DNA of 64,000 nucleotides. Source: a virus. Of this stretch, positions 19,501-29,500 are shown one piece after another. The translations under genes were made by a program, and so were the position numbers. The notes under the pieces were generated by a model. That model did not search any database, was not told the origin of the DNA, and saw only the letters and a program-made list of their open reading frames with translations. The stretch is from IMG/VR virus record IMGVR_UViG_3300030107_000800, positions 1 through 64,000 of that record; one strand, written 5' to 3'. The stretch's first letter is position 1; the number at the start of each line of letters is the position of its first letter.

Positions 19501-21649
19501 CACCAGACTGGAATCTACCAGAGAGCGTCTTAATGAACAAAATCCTACCAGTAGTATAAACACCAGAAGGAGCACCTTCTACGACACCATAAGCACCACT
19601 GTTGATGCCATAGACATACTTACCTTCATCAAATCCTGTTACTGGGACAGATTCTAATAAAATCTTAGTAAAGAATTGGGGATCAAAGTACGATAGTCCA
19701 AATGTACTATTATAAGAAGCAGTACCTTCAGAAAGACGGCCTTTAGATAAAACAATATCAGAATCAGAATTAAATCCTAATCCTCTCTTATGTAAGAAGA
19801 AGTTACTTGGTTTTACCTTACCTATAACAGGAGTAACTGTTTCACCATAATCTACAATATGTCCTAACTCATTATTATCATTTTCAGCATCACTTGCAGA
19901 TAAGAATAACTTTCTACGATTATTTCCATCTCCAGCATCATATTCTGTTAATAATAATTCTAATTCATCTTTAGAACCTTTAACTGTTAGTTCTAAGAAG
20001 AATACAGAATCAGAAGAATTAACAAGTGGCTTATTAACTTTAGCATATGCTAATGATGTAATAGAACTAGTAGCAGTTGGACTTCCACCACCACTTCTTG
20101 ATTTAACAATATAAAGAGTACCAAGACTACTTTCAAATGTTCCATCTGTAATGGAAGTTATAGTTGTAGTAGCATTAGTTATAGCAATACTAATAGTTTT
20201 TACAGCATCATTAGAACTGAAAATAGTACCTCTCTTATTAAGAGTTTGTCTATGATCAGTTGCTAATTCAGTTCCATTTAATCCTATAGAACCATCATTA
20301 AAAGTAGAATATAAAAATACGTCAGGATATGCAGTAAGTTGAGATCCTTCTTTATTAAGTGGTACACTACCAAATACATTAGATACATTAAATGTAGGTA
20401 GACCTTTAGTTTTTAAAGTTACATTATCACTAGAGAGACTTTCTCTTGCTTTTTGAATATCTAAGTACTTAGTCTCTTTATTGACAATTTCATATCCCTT
20501 AATATATGCTTTACCTGGACCAATACTTGCAACCATCTTCTTAGATGCATCAGTTGCTGATTGGCCATTAAAAAGTCCAAATTCATCAACAGCATATATT
20601 CCTTGATTGCCATCCTTCTGAGCATATTCTCTAATATCAATAGAAAAATCTCTTACAACATAATCACCACTCTCGTCATATGTTCTACGAGCAAGTGTTT
20701 GTTCTAAGAGATTATAATTTGTTGGTGATATCTTCTTCTGTACAACTCCTCTTGAAACAGTGAGAAGTTGAATAAAATTCTTATCTGTAATTGCATTAAG
20801 AGCAAACTCCTTAAGAGTAAGAGATATCTTTAATCTATGTCCACCTGGAGCAGTATAGTTAGATGATCCTATTGCATTATCATATAGAGATGCATCCTTC
20901 TCAGGAGTTATAATATCTTCTACAATATTAAATCCAACCTTTGCAGATGGTTTATTGTAATACTCATCAATAACAAGCAATCCAGCGTCGTTACGGACAA
21001 AGTAACCATTAATGAAGTATATACCTTCTTCTACCTTAACAGCAGATCCATATCCCATTGCAGGACTCTCTAAAGAAGCAACTTCACCTGTATCAGGATT
21101 AGTTACTTGAATACTCGTAGGAAGTACACTACCGTCTGTACCTACCACGAGTAAAGGAGTATTTACACCATCAACAACTTCCAGAGTTTCACCTTGTCTG
21201 AAAGTTGGTTCAGTATTTGAGTTACCACTGTTTAAGTAATTAACATAAACTGTATCAGCAGTTGCTTCAGTTGCTAGTTTAGTTGTTAATACAGTACCAA
21301 TAACACCAGAAGTTAGACCTTTCAACTGCTGACCAACTAGCTGAGAAATGTCGTACTTTTTATAAACTATATTACCTGCACCATCGTTAACTGCTACCTC
21401 TGAAACAGATGATAGTTTAACGTAATCTAATTTCGTATTTAATCCTACTTCACCAGGTATGACAAGTTCACCCTGTTTAAAGGCATACTTACCAAAACTT
21501 TCTACTTGGTTTTGTAGAATAGATTGTAATTGAGTTAATTCCCTTCCTTGGATTGAATATCCAGGTCGAAAGAGAATTTTATAAAAATTCTTACTACTGT
21601 CAAAGTCCTCGTAATAAGGAGCTACATTTAAGTTGGTCTTCTGTGGCAT
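13556..21649 (-). CDS. Giant DUF4815-type baseplate/tail fibre protein (2697 aa)
   Basis: The N-terminus (PYYEDFDSSKNFYKILFRPGYSIQGRELTQLQSILQNQVE) matches the family called DUF4815, found in phage tail/baseplate proteins. The middle has GxGY beta repeats, for example GYADGVTVVVNG and GYTEPPSVVVKG. A helical YTMRDIGKLEKRIDRLEYYTTLSILEQQALNM segment near residue 1375 probably trimerises. The protein is far longer than typical DUF4815 proteins. It follows the gp8-like gene, the region where T4 carries genes 9-12, and is preceded by a CTAAATAC late element. I infer a baseplate-attached fibre or fibre network protein. An equivalence to gp9 or gp10 cannot be shown from sequence alone. Confidence 0.85.
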   Translation of the reverse strand: MPQKTNLNVAPYYEDFDSSKNFYKILFRPGYSIQGRELTQLQSILQNQVESFGKYAFKQGELVIPGEVGLNTKLDYVKLSSVSEVAVNDGAGNIVYKKYDISQLVGQQLKGLTSGVIGTVLTTKLATEATADTVYVNYLNSGNSNTEPTFRQGETLEVVDGVNTPLLVVGTDGSVLPTSIQVTNPDTGEVASLESPAMGYGSAVKVEEGIYFINGYFVRNDAGLLVIDEYYNKPSAKVGFNIVEDIITPEKDASLYDNAIGSSNYTAPGGHRLKISLTLKEFALNAITDKNFIQLLTVSRGVVQKKISPTNYNLLEQTLARRTYDESGDYVVRDFSIDIREYAQKDGNQGIYAVDEFGLFNGQSATDASKKMVASIGPGKAYIKGYEIVNKETKYLDIQKARESLSSDNVTLKTKGLPTFNVSNVFGSVPLNKEGSQLTAYPDVFLYSTFNDGSIGLNGTELATDHRQTLNKRGTIFSSNDAVKTISIAITNATTTITSITDGTFESSLGTLYIVKSRSGGGSPTATSSITSLAYAKVNKPLVNSSDSVFFLELTVKGSKDELELLLTEYDAGDGNNRRKLFLSASDAENDNNELGHIVDYGETVTPVIGKVKPSNFFLHKRGLGFNSDSDIVLSKGRLSEGTASYNSTFGLSYFDPQFFTKILLESVPVTGFDEGKYVYGINSGAYGVVEGAPSGVYTTGRILFIKTLSGRFQSGETIRDEGGVTIKIAKDNTISHFIVNNRGVGYADGVTVVVNGVEYDPSKILVTKNPAGNVLKVEVVNRNAVNVEYAQPPVIVAKNPSGAGNPSTAANILPVLNRNAVTTYTPQNVKSVGCSYGSGNANTFSADIVVDSQDFSEIKSVTDFTFFGSKGYNFVESTSFSADAAPLLQQGDLVQFSDSANNLVRAVVQYATKQEGSAKTRIYLDIALPGDVTNTSIVRLRPKVNNSNSGTLLFPTGSKQVEKISAGTEDSKIKYYFRRDFVTTASTSGGTVTFAAQLPFGTQRFATFSESNFIITVLNKGDSTDISNGDIIYVPADSVEVTSATDTASGLTSGSISLQLPSNYFGSIASNGTFPTLKLTATLEVINAKPRLKTAIKNKRIVIDSSGDRVVPLRGTSYDTEVVEILSYSDAYKLRYVYEGSTSQPPEVDSAGNLISGTDVTNRFTFDNGQRDTIYDVSRIVLKPGFEQPTGQLVVAFDYFEQSQGDFCTIDSYLHEAGVTEDEIPSFNSSVHGILQLKNVIDFRPKVDNDAIIAGFQDVSSLEVTAGQFAGAGSVVASTPAPDTNLEYTFSFSQVQYLDRIDGVFLNKKGEFLIKEGNSSLNPSKPDPVDDAVSLFYVYIPAYTTTSKDVRITPVDNKRYTMRDIGKLEKRIDRLEYYTTLSILEQQALNMQVKDEIGMDRFKSGFFVDNFEAHQVGNLSSLDYNCSINTQQSVLRPQSKEDSVSLVEVNTREDQRSVSGYKKSGDIITLPYSHLDLLGNDFASKKLNPNPFVVIQYVGDSEISPSVNTWYDQSVEPLVVDTNTNLYTIFLAKESIKESFSSLHNSFVVNWVGSAPSFSSINSLGTVNTQEAQSSINLASVSSSSNISPQNNDVGKGLQTKSVRGNLVSTALQFFAKSTPIKFAVRRLKPNTKINVFLEGRNVNRWVNPDLRFTGIAGNSLSAFNGEVITDEYGNASGIILLPAGNPPRENATWPGDVDTVDYDTTAEEIRITTGAKTIRFTSSSTDEDKATVDSYAEVTYYATGILPENPSSIVSTKPAYFKANEGVQLVDSNTDNPIRPNPLAQTFKVENYEGGVFATGVDLFFNKKSSNIPVKVYLTNVDSDKPGKNVIPGTEKTLTPNTFLKCYTNGNASVYKDEKVTGTSSAASGPILKVIDKNGVDLVASASGKFSLTNEQVYTLVLSNHNGRSFQQNEDLSIPSVTLANATEGTEIKLTIAKDSGKLSDIRVTNPGLNYDSAILTIESPQLPGGSVATARIEVSGGKVYNTEISLNGYGYTEPPSVVVKGVGNGAGGCEIETFIDIDSPAVSMGVAIDEVGVTESTTPTHFAFDYPVYLQNDTEYALTAETDSVDYEMWASRLGETDISTSTTITTQPSLGSVYRSQNVDNWTEDIFEDLKFKVYRAEFDITRPAELLLKNKSLGYELLDSNPFETNAGASTAATAKLFKNNNSVLRVHHRDNGFETGGDSYVFYRDAKETGGITADILNNTLFQVTNSGIDTYNITSTSKAAGNTIGGGDVTYASYNRKFETLYPQVSYLTFTGTKLESWVKTTNVIPVDSTTTNYTSYSQTDYEKTFLNESHYFTNQKFIASKINETMNNVSNSLVYKMWLSSTVSHLSPIVDLSTSSVITSSNRVENASGQEDRFGRRDQIIEFYPVYSFQLAGNGGTAITADQTIQGKATKATGTIAKVDGTTVYVRVKTSQFFQKGEGVELANQSSLTNVTIDSSPSQVLAEIADAATIIARNPSTITQTYDNLITGSATLWNNKTQELTLRVDTQPINDDFTGRIQDNALYNRNADVASQIADIFRVGDFVKYPNQPDDEASFLEVGTITYTNGDDFVSENTSKNSSSVAKYVTKEVSIGSPATAVDVRLTANVKDISNVAVLYRYKKASSQENFEDIDWVYFNNSGEPDSLEVATSENNISGIVEKQSAYQELKFSASDLPEFSSFAVKVVMKSVDPSYVPKIQDIRAVASF

Positions 21650-21683
21650 GGTATTATCGCCAATACTAGCATTCTTATCTCTA

Positions 21684-21691
21684 GTATTTAG
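21684..21691 (-). promoter_or_regulatory. Late-type promoter element CTAAATAC
   Basis: Minus-strand CTAAATAC lies about 35 nt upstream of the 2697-residue gene start. The identical octamer precedes the fibre chaperone gene at 53961. It matches the T4 late consensus TATAAATA only at its core. Confidence 0.5.
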
Positions 21692-21706
21692 CGACTTTTA
21701 CCAAGA

Positions 21707-23521
21707 TCAGAACTCGATAACTAGTTTGATATCTTCAATCTGGTCAGGAGCACGAGTAATTAGTCTTCTGTTCTCAATGTAGATCACATTACCTGAGTTA
21801 TTCTCAATCTCAGGAGTTGCAAGACCTGAAGCGAATGTAGAACCTAATAGTGAGTTACTATAACTAGTATCTACATTACCTGATCCAGCAGATTGTGCTC
21901 CACTAACAGCATTAGAACCATTACTCTCAAATGCTCTTACAACACCAGTATCAGTGTGAGCATCATTTGTTTGGATGTACTTAAGAACACCAGCAGTTGT
22001 TGAACCACTATCAAGTGTCCAAGAAACTACAGTTCCTTGTGCAGTACCACCTGTTACAGTTTGAGAGATTGTTTCATCAGGAATAAAGTCAGCAGTTGCT
22101 CCAGTAATCTTAAGTGCTTTTAGGCCACTAAGAGTATCAGCAGTAGCAAATGTTGTTGTTCCAAACTCATATGGATCCTGAATTATACCAATACGACGGA
22201 AATCGTTATCTACTGGGAAGTCTCCAGAACCTTCAGCATATGTTAGACGAATATTTGTCATAACACGCTTACCATTAAGTTCTGTCTCGTGGTCAGAACC
22301 ATGTCCACCTTGAGGTGAAATGATTGCTTCAATAGCACCAGTTGCAGTTGCACCAGTTGCTACACCACTAGAAAGTCCAGCATCACTGAATAGGTTACCA
22401 TTACCTAAAAGAACGTTAGCATAGGTATAACCTGTTCCAGCAGTCTGTATTTCAGCAGATGTAATAGATCCAGATCCATCAGTTACGAACTTAACAACTC
22501 CGTTAGATCCGTCTCCTTTAAGACCTGTATAAAGTGTCTGAGAAGCAGGGAGGTTTGCTCCAGCATTCTCGATTAAAGCTACATGTACAGCACCAGCAAC
22601 AGCAGCACCAGTTACGGCAGTACGAGTTGCATCAGCAGGAAGTACGATAGGCATGAAGTCAGAAGAAAGGAACTTCAGAACATCATCTGTTGGAATCGTG
22701 TACATATACTTCCAAATATATCCAGCACCAGTACTCTCTGTATAAAGACCTGTACCAGATGCATAGTTACCACCAGTTGTGGTAGGCTCTTCAGTAGCAT
22801 TCTGTCCTGTTGCGTTTGAAGGATCTTCTCCATTATAGAGACACTTGAATACTTCATATGAAGAGTTCATTACATAGAACTTGGCATCAGCAATAGATGT
22901 TGCACCAGTTGCAGTTGCTTTACCTATTTGACCACCACTACCAGGAGTAGCAGAATAGTCAGGCTTCCACATATCAAACTTAGGGTTGGCAACCAAATCC
23001 CAGTTATAACGACGGATTACTGTACGAGCATATGCATCGTTAATTCTCTTAGCTGCGATAATCTCATCATAGAGATTAACTTTTTCAGTTTGGTTGTCCA
23101 GTGGTAGAGGTGGCACATCCTCTGTTGCATAACGATAAACGCCTGAAACTGCTGTAGCACCTGTGTCAGATCCACCTGATCCACCAGTTCTACCTTTAAG
23201 AGTAGATCCTAGAGTAGGAGCAGAGTTAACACCAGATGCACCAAAGATGTCGGTAAGAAGAAGTGCATTGTCATAAACAACACTAATCGTTCCACGGAAC
23301 GCTGTTGATCCATACGTACCAACGTATACTTCATCTCCCACATTAAATGCAGTAGAATTTTTAGAGTGTATCTCTACATATGCCTTCCATGCTTGCGGAC
23401 GACCTACAAAGAAGTACATTCTTGTTCTTTCCGCAGAGGTGGCGTTAGGGCCTTCACTCAGGGATTCTAGGAACTGTTTCGCGTTGAATATCCTAAATTT
23501 ATCAGAAATAATAGCAGCCAT
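21707..23521 (-). CDS. gp8: Baseplate wedge protein gp8-like, enlarged
   Basis: The N-terminus resembles T4 gp8: SDKFRIFNAKQFLESL, then FFVGRPQAW (T4 has TFGRSEPW), then a PPLPLDN segment and an IRRYNWD segment corresponding to IPRRDW. At 604 residues it is nearly twice T4 gp8 (about 334). The extra length is in two regions: a VGDEVYVGTYGS segment near residue 60 and GxGY repeats near 310-400 (GTGYTYANVLLGNG). It sits between the gp7-position gene and the DUF4815 gene and has a tandem late promoter. Function: wedge component of the contractile tail baseplate. The family call is strong; the inserted repeats are unusual. Confidence 0.85.
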   Translation of the reverse strand: MAAIISDKFRIFNAKQFLESLSEGPNATSAERTRMYFFVGRPQAWKAYVEIHSKNSTAFNVGDEVYVGTYGSTAFRGTISVVYDNALLLTDIFGASGVNSAPTLGSTLKGRTGGSGGSDTGATAVSGVYRYATEDVPPLPLDNQTEKVNLYDEIIAAKRINDAYARTVIRRYNWDLVANPKFDMWKPDYSATPGSGGQIGKATATGATSIADAKFYVMNSSYEVFKCLYNGEDPSNATGQNATEEPTTTGGNYASGTGLYTESTGAGYIWKYMYTIPTDDVLKFLSSDFMPIVLPADATRTAVTGAAVAGAVHVALIENAGANLPASQTLYTGLKGDGSNGVVKFVTDGSGSITSAEIQTAGTGYTYANVLLGNGNLFSDAGLSSGVATGATATGAIEAIISPQGGHGSDHETELNGKRVMTNIRLTYAEGSGDFPVDNDFRRIGIIQDPYEFGTTTFATADTLSGLKALKITGATADFIPDETISQTVTGGTAQGTVVSWTLDSGSTTAGVLKYIQTNDAHTDTGVVRAFESNGSNAVSGAQSAGSGNVDTSYSNSLLGSTFASGLATPEIENNSGNVIYIENRRLITRAPDQIEDIKLVIEF

Positions 23522-23551
23522 TTAATTTACCGACGTGTTTTGTGCCAAAGT

Positions 23552-23565
23552 TATTTATATTTATA
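23552..23565 (-). promoter_or_regulatory. Tandem overlapping late promoters TATAAATATAAATA
   Basis: The minus strand carries two overlapping perfect TATAAATA octamers (23558-23565 and 23552-23559), about 31 nt before the gp8 start. This is the best late-promoter match in the window. Confidence 0.75.
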
Positions 23566-23569
23566 CAGA

Positions 23570-26500
23570 TTATGTGGGTTCAAACGGGATAATATCCTCT
23601 CCTGCATTAATAGAGTCAGGCCCAGAGAAGAGAGTGCATCCCTCAAAGGTTGTTGCAGTCTTACTTGTGTATTGAATTACAGTACCACCAGATGTAAATA
23701 TGTATCCAGCAGCAGGGAAGTTGTCAGTCATTGCTACAACTATAGGACCACCAATAGTACCAGTAGATTGAGATATTGCAACAGGATTTTGAATAGATCC
23801 ATTTACAATTCTCCAGTACTGGCCAGCAAGTGTCCACGCGGACAATCCTCTCATCTCAAAGTCTTGGATACCCAATGATGGATAATGTATATCCAATTCT
23901 TGTAGTGTTGTACCAGATACATTAGTGAATCCAACATCCCATCCAGAGATATCAAAATGATTCAATGTATTACCAACATTAGTAACAATATAGTCACCAA
24001 TATAGTCTTGTGTTTTTCCAAATACTAAGTTAGTAACATCAACTATTCCACCACCTCTTTGTACAACATCATAATCATCTGTAATATCTACAGATCCTGT
24101 ATGAACAGTACTAGTTGCAATTCCTCTTGTAGGAACTGGATCATTGATGAATGCTTCTTCAACATATTGATCAATAGCACCAGAAGCAGGTGGTGTTAAT
24201 ACAACTTCTGTTTGTGTTGTACCAGGACTTGCAATTGATTGAGTAATAGTGATCTCTGATAGTACATTTGTACTAATTGATACATCAAGTATCAAATCAG
24301 TCGTAGTAGTCTCAGAAGTAGACTCAATCTTAGCAACTCCAGCAGGTGCAACAGATATACGTTCTGGAACTTGACGTAAGAATGTTCCAGCAGCCCAGAA
24401 CTTAGCAGTCGTATCTTCTTGGCCTCTTTGAACCATATAGAAACGATCAGTCAACTTACGATAGTAACGAACTACCTCATCACCAATTAATAGATATCCA
24501 CTATTAGAGAATTTCCATGTATCTGGAATGTATATTACTTCATCAGCAATATCAGTATCAACGTTAGTATAAGCACCAACCTGATAGTAATTAATATTAT
24601 CTAATGAAGTATTATCAATATCAACAGTGAAGGAAGAAGTTATTTGCTTACTTACTGTTTGAATAGAGTTGAGAGATACAATATCCTGAATTGCAACATT
24701 AGCAATAGATGGTTGAGCACCACTACCTGCTGCACCACCAGACTCAATAACTAGAGGATCAGGTTCAATGAAAACAATTTGACTATTATCTGGTTGTTCA
24801 GTTCCAGCTGGCATATCAAATCCAGATTGTCCTTCTGCAATATTATCGGTATCAATCTGAATCTCTGCTTCAATATCAGGAGTAACTGATTTAGGACTCT
24901 CAAATGCTGTACTTGTGAAAGTAGAAATATTCTGAACCTGAGTACCAAGGATAGTAATATGTGCAGAAGATGTCTGAGTTTGAGAAACATCAACTTTAGT
25001 AACACCAATCCTTTGTGTAATAACAATACCAATATCTCTTTCAGCTAAGATGTCATATCTTCTTGCAACCACTACCTGTGGTGCTTCTGTATAACCAGAT
25101 CCACCATCAAGAAGATCAACACTAATAACTTGTCCTTTACTTACTAGAGCAGTTGCTCTAGCACCACCACCATTACCATTCTTAGGAATGAAATGTAGTA
25201 TGGGTGGTGTTTCATACTGATATGCAGTTGGTTGAGTTAAAGGATCATAACTACGTTGATTCCATTCTAACTTAGTAACAGATCCATTCTCAATAGTGGC
25301 CACTACTGAGAGTCCTTCACCTCTTGTAGTACCATTATATCTCTCAACTTCGACTTGACCAAAGTGTGATGTAGAAACTGGTTCACCAGCTCTCTGTTCT
25401 TTACTGGTTGTACTTCCAGGAAGTTTCTTAATTGCTCTGAATCCTTCCTCACCTTCAATTCTAATCTTATCTAAGTTAGAAATACCTATAAATGGTTGTC
25501 TATAATTCTTACCTAATAAAGTACCAGACCATATAGAGTTCAAATCTGATAGAACTGCTCTACCATCAACATCTGCTTCATATACTACACCTGAACCAGA
25601 TGAAGCAAGAGTAACAGATGTATTAATGTTATACTTTCCACCTACAGCAAATACAACAGGTAATGTTTGATCAATTTCTGCTTTTGGTCCTGTTGCTGTA
25701 AACCTGACCATATCATTAAGTCTAAAGAAATTAGAAGCAATACCAATAATTTTCTTTATTCCACCTACCTCTTGGTAAGCATGTACTGGTAATCCAATTG
25801 AATCTCCCATCCAACGGAATCTAAGAAGATCATCTGCTCCAGCAGTAGTTTCTAATGTTACAACACCTTTAGCATAGTAACTATCAGGGTTGAAATCATA
25901 TATGTTTAATACTTGACCGACATTTCTACCATATAGGTATCTCATGTCAATTTTTGTTGCACTATTGATAGGAACATTAAAGTATATGTTAGGCCCAGCA
26001 ACAGTATAACTATATCCCTCTCTTTGTAATATTCCATCAACAAATACATAGAGGAATTCTTTCTGTTCAATTGTTTGAACAGTCATATCCTCAACATCTA
26101 AGATAAGGAAAGGACCAGACTTAACATTATCAACTAAGTTATAGTCAATAGTTAAACGTTTATAGTTAGCAACACCAATACCACTAACTTTCTCAATAGC
26201 AGTTACTTCACCTAAAGTTTTTGCTCCAAGATCCTGATCACATATAGGAGCAACATCAAATATTATTTGGTTTGGTATTACAGATCTATTGATATAATAA
26301 GCATCAGCACCAGGATAAGTTTCAGTATACTTAGGTCTCTGTAATACTGCGTTAATAGTAAGGAATAGATCTTCATCTACTTCAGTATCTACTGCTGTAC
26401 TATCATCCCAATATAATTCAAATATCTTATTCTCTCCATCAATAAAGTCTGGAAGAGATCTAGTAGTAGAAACTTCATTAATTAAAGTATTAACATTAGC

Positions 26501-29500
26501 ATATAAAGAATCAACAGCAGATATAACATTGTCACATTCTTGTGCTGTTAATTGAGAATCAGCAATGATATTATAGTTACTATATGTTAACTTAGTAGTC
26601 CAATTACCAGACTTATTAATATTATCTTTTACAACCTCTATGATACCTGGCCCTTTAACAATAATTTCCTTAAAGGACTCAATCATTGTATCTACAGAAG
26701 ATATTACTTCAACACATGCTGGATTATTGGTATCAAATGCAATACTACCATCTGTTACAGGTGCAATAGCAGTATAAGTTCCTGTTGGAAGATTATTCCT
26801 TACAGTAAGAGTAATTTTATCTTTTAATGTATCCCATGCTTCAATAGCAGCAAGTCTTTCATCAGAAGTTCTGTTAAGACTTGTTAACTCTTGTCCACCA
26901 GGATATGTGCTAACTGTCCAATAACGTCTTGCATAATCAACAATCTTTTCATTACCACCAAATTTTAAATGATAGGTAATAGCATCTATCAAAAGACCAA
27001 TATCTCTAGAACATTTTGCTTTATCACCTGTTTGAAGACTAGTGTAAGTAGCATAAATGTATTCACTGATCTCTTCTTGAAGATATGCTTTATTAGAAGT
27101 AATTAGATTTGATGCATCTACATATTGACCATTATTAACAGCACTGAGAGTAAATGTTGCTATCTCTCCTCCTGTTGTAGCAGGTGCTACTGCAAATGTT
27201 TGTCCTTGTGGAACTTGTAATGTTTGTCCTTGTGGAACCTGAACTGTATTAGTTCCAGCAGTACCTGACTGACTACCAGATAATTGACTAATTCCAGCAG
27301 CAACACCAGTACCAGAAGTTAATAATGCATTGTTAGATAATGTTATCTTAGTTGATGTATCAATTGATACAATCTTAGTATTTGCAGGGAATGCTCTACC
27401 AGCACTGATATACATTCCAACAGCAAGATTATTAGTATCTCCAACTGTTACTTCTGCTGATCCTATTGCATAATCTACACTAATTTGATAATCCCAATTT
27501 CTAATAGCAAGACCTACTAAATTAGTAGCATATCTAAAGATATCAAGAGATTCAGTTTTATTAGATGTAATGTAATCATAGTCACTGCCTTGATTAAAGA
27601 GATTTACATAATCATAAGTTTTAACATTTCCACCAAATCTCAAATCATGTTCATAACCATCTATAATATATCCAATGTCTCTTTGATAATCATCTAACTT
27701 TGTACTCCAATCAAGTGAAGCATACTTAGACTTACCATAACCTACTGCTTCTGCAACTATAAATTCTCTATTCCTTTCAACCTGATTAGCAGCATCTAAC
27801 CATCTACCACCACGTTCAAATATATTTCTTATCTTCTTAAGATATTTTGTATTATACTGATTATCTACAAAGTAGAAAGTTCTACCATAGAAAGTAACTC
27901 CATTATATGCAGATCCTGCTTTTGTACCAGGACCAAGTGGAGGTTGTGCAAATACTATATTATCACCAGATACTGTGTATGCTTTTTCTGGTTCTTGAAG
28001 AACACCATCTAATGTAACAATTAGACTCTTAGCATTAACTGGTGTAAATGGAGTACCATTTTGATCTAATACTTGGAATGACTTTGTGCCAATTAGTTGA
28101 CCGTCATTATTGTATGTTCCATCAAATGCTCCATTAAGAGTAAATGTAAATGCACGAGTATTATTAAAGTTAAATTCAGAATTAGAAGCAGAACCAGATC
28201 CCTTACGAATTCTCTGACTTTCTACCTTCTGAGTTGTTACTGTTACTATTCTCTTAGTACTTTCAACTGTTATCTTATTCTTTTCTGGATCCCAAAGTTG
28301 AACAATAGTGAAATGAGCATCTTTTGGTTGTGATACAGGCATTGGTACTGCTGCATCACTTTCAATATCAACTTGTCCAAATAACTTAAATCCAGCAGGG
28401 TGTGTAGTAGACTTAATTAAGTCTCTCCACTGTTCTATTGAAGTCTTAGACTTAACAACATATGAATAATCCTGATAGAAATTACTATCAATAAGTTTCT
28501 GATTAGAAACACCTAATTTACCTTTATCAGACTTATAGTATCCTAGATTATCATAAAAACTTGTTATAGATTTATCAAAAGTAGTTACGAATACTGAAGT
28601 AATAGTTCCAGTGGCCTTAGATGTTATTCCTTCTATAGAATTGTTCTGTCTAAAGATACCAGTTATATTCTCTACTTTAAGAAGATTAGATCTCCATTCT
28701 GAAACTACTGCTCTTGCAACTTCATTTCCACCAATCTTCTGAATTAATGTTTCTCCTTTCTTAAAGGTTCCATTAAAGTTCTTAAGAACAAAAATACTCT
28801 TAGATGTAAACTTAGATGCTACAGTTTTATCTAAATGGAATGCTCCACCATTCTTAGTAATAGAAACACTCTGAGGAACACCAATAGATGAACTATTAAC
28901 ATAAGCATCTAAATCAGATTCTACTATTTCAATCTCAGGAGCAAAAGTATATCCTACACCAGGATAATCTATAGTAATAGAGAATATAGAACCATCTCTA
29001 ACTACAACATTAAATGTAGCATCTACACCATCACCATTAGTAATTACTATTTTAGGATTGATGTAATTAGATCCTTTATCACTAACATTAACACCTGTAA
29101 TAGTATTAGTAGTTGTATCAAATAATACAGTTGCTTTTGCTTTAAATTCTGAATTAGGATCACATCCTTCTATAATAGGAATTTTTTTATAATTAAGTCC
29201 TAGATTTATAATTTTAAATGAATCAATCTCACCAATAGCAAATTGGCCAGTTGTAGTATATGTTATTGTTCCTGACCCGTCCCAGAGAGGAGGATCGCCA
29301 ACCAAATCATATACAAAGCGATTGCTAGTAACATAGTTTACCTTCCTGACTCCTTGTAATGGGTCATCTACAATTTTTAAATATTTTCCTTCTGAATTTA
29401 CAATACCATTCTTGTCAAAGTAATAGTAATTTGCAAAATCAGTTCCTATCTTCTTATCGTAATTATTTGTTGCTAACCTAGATCCAAATCCAAACTTAAC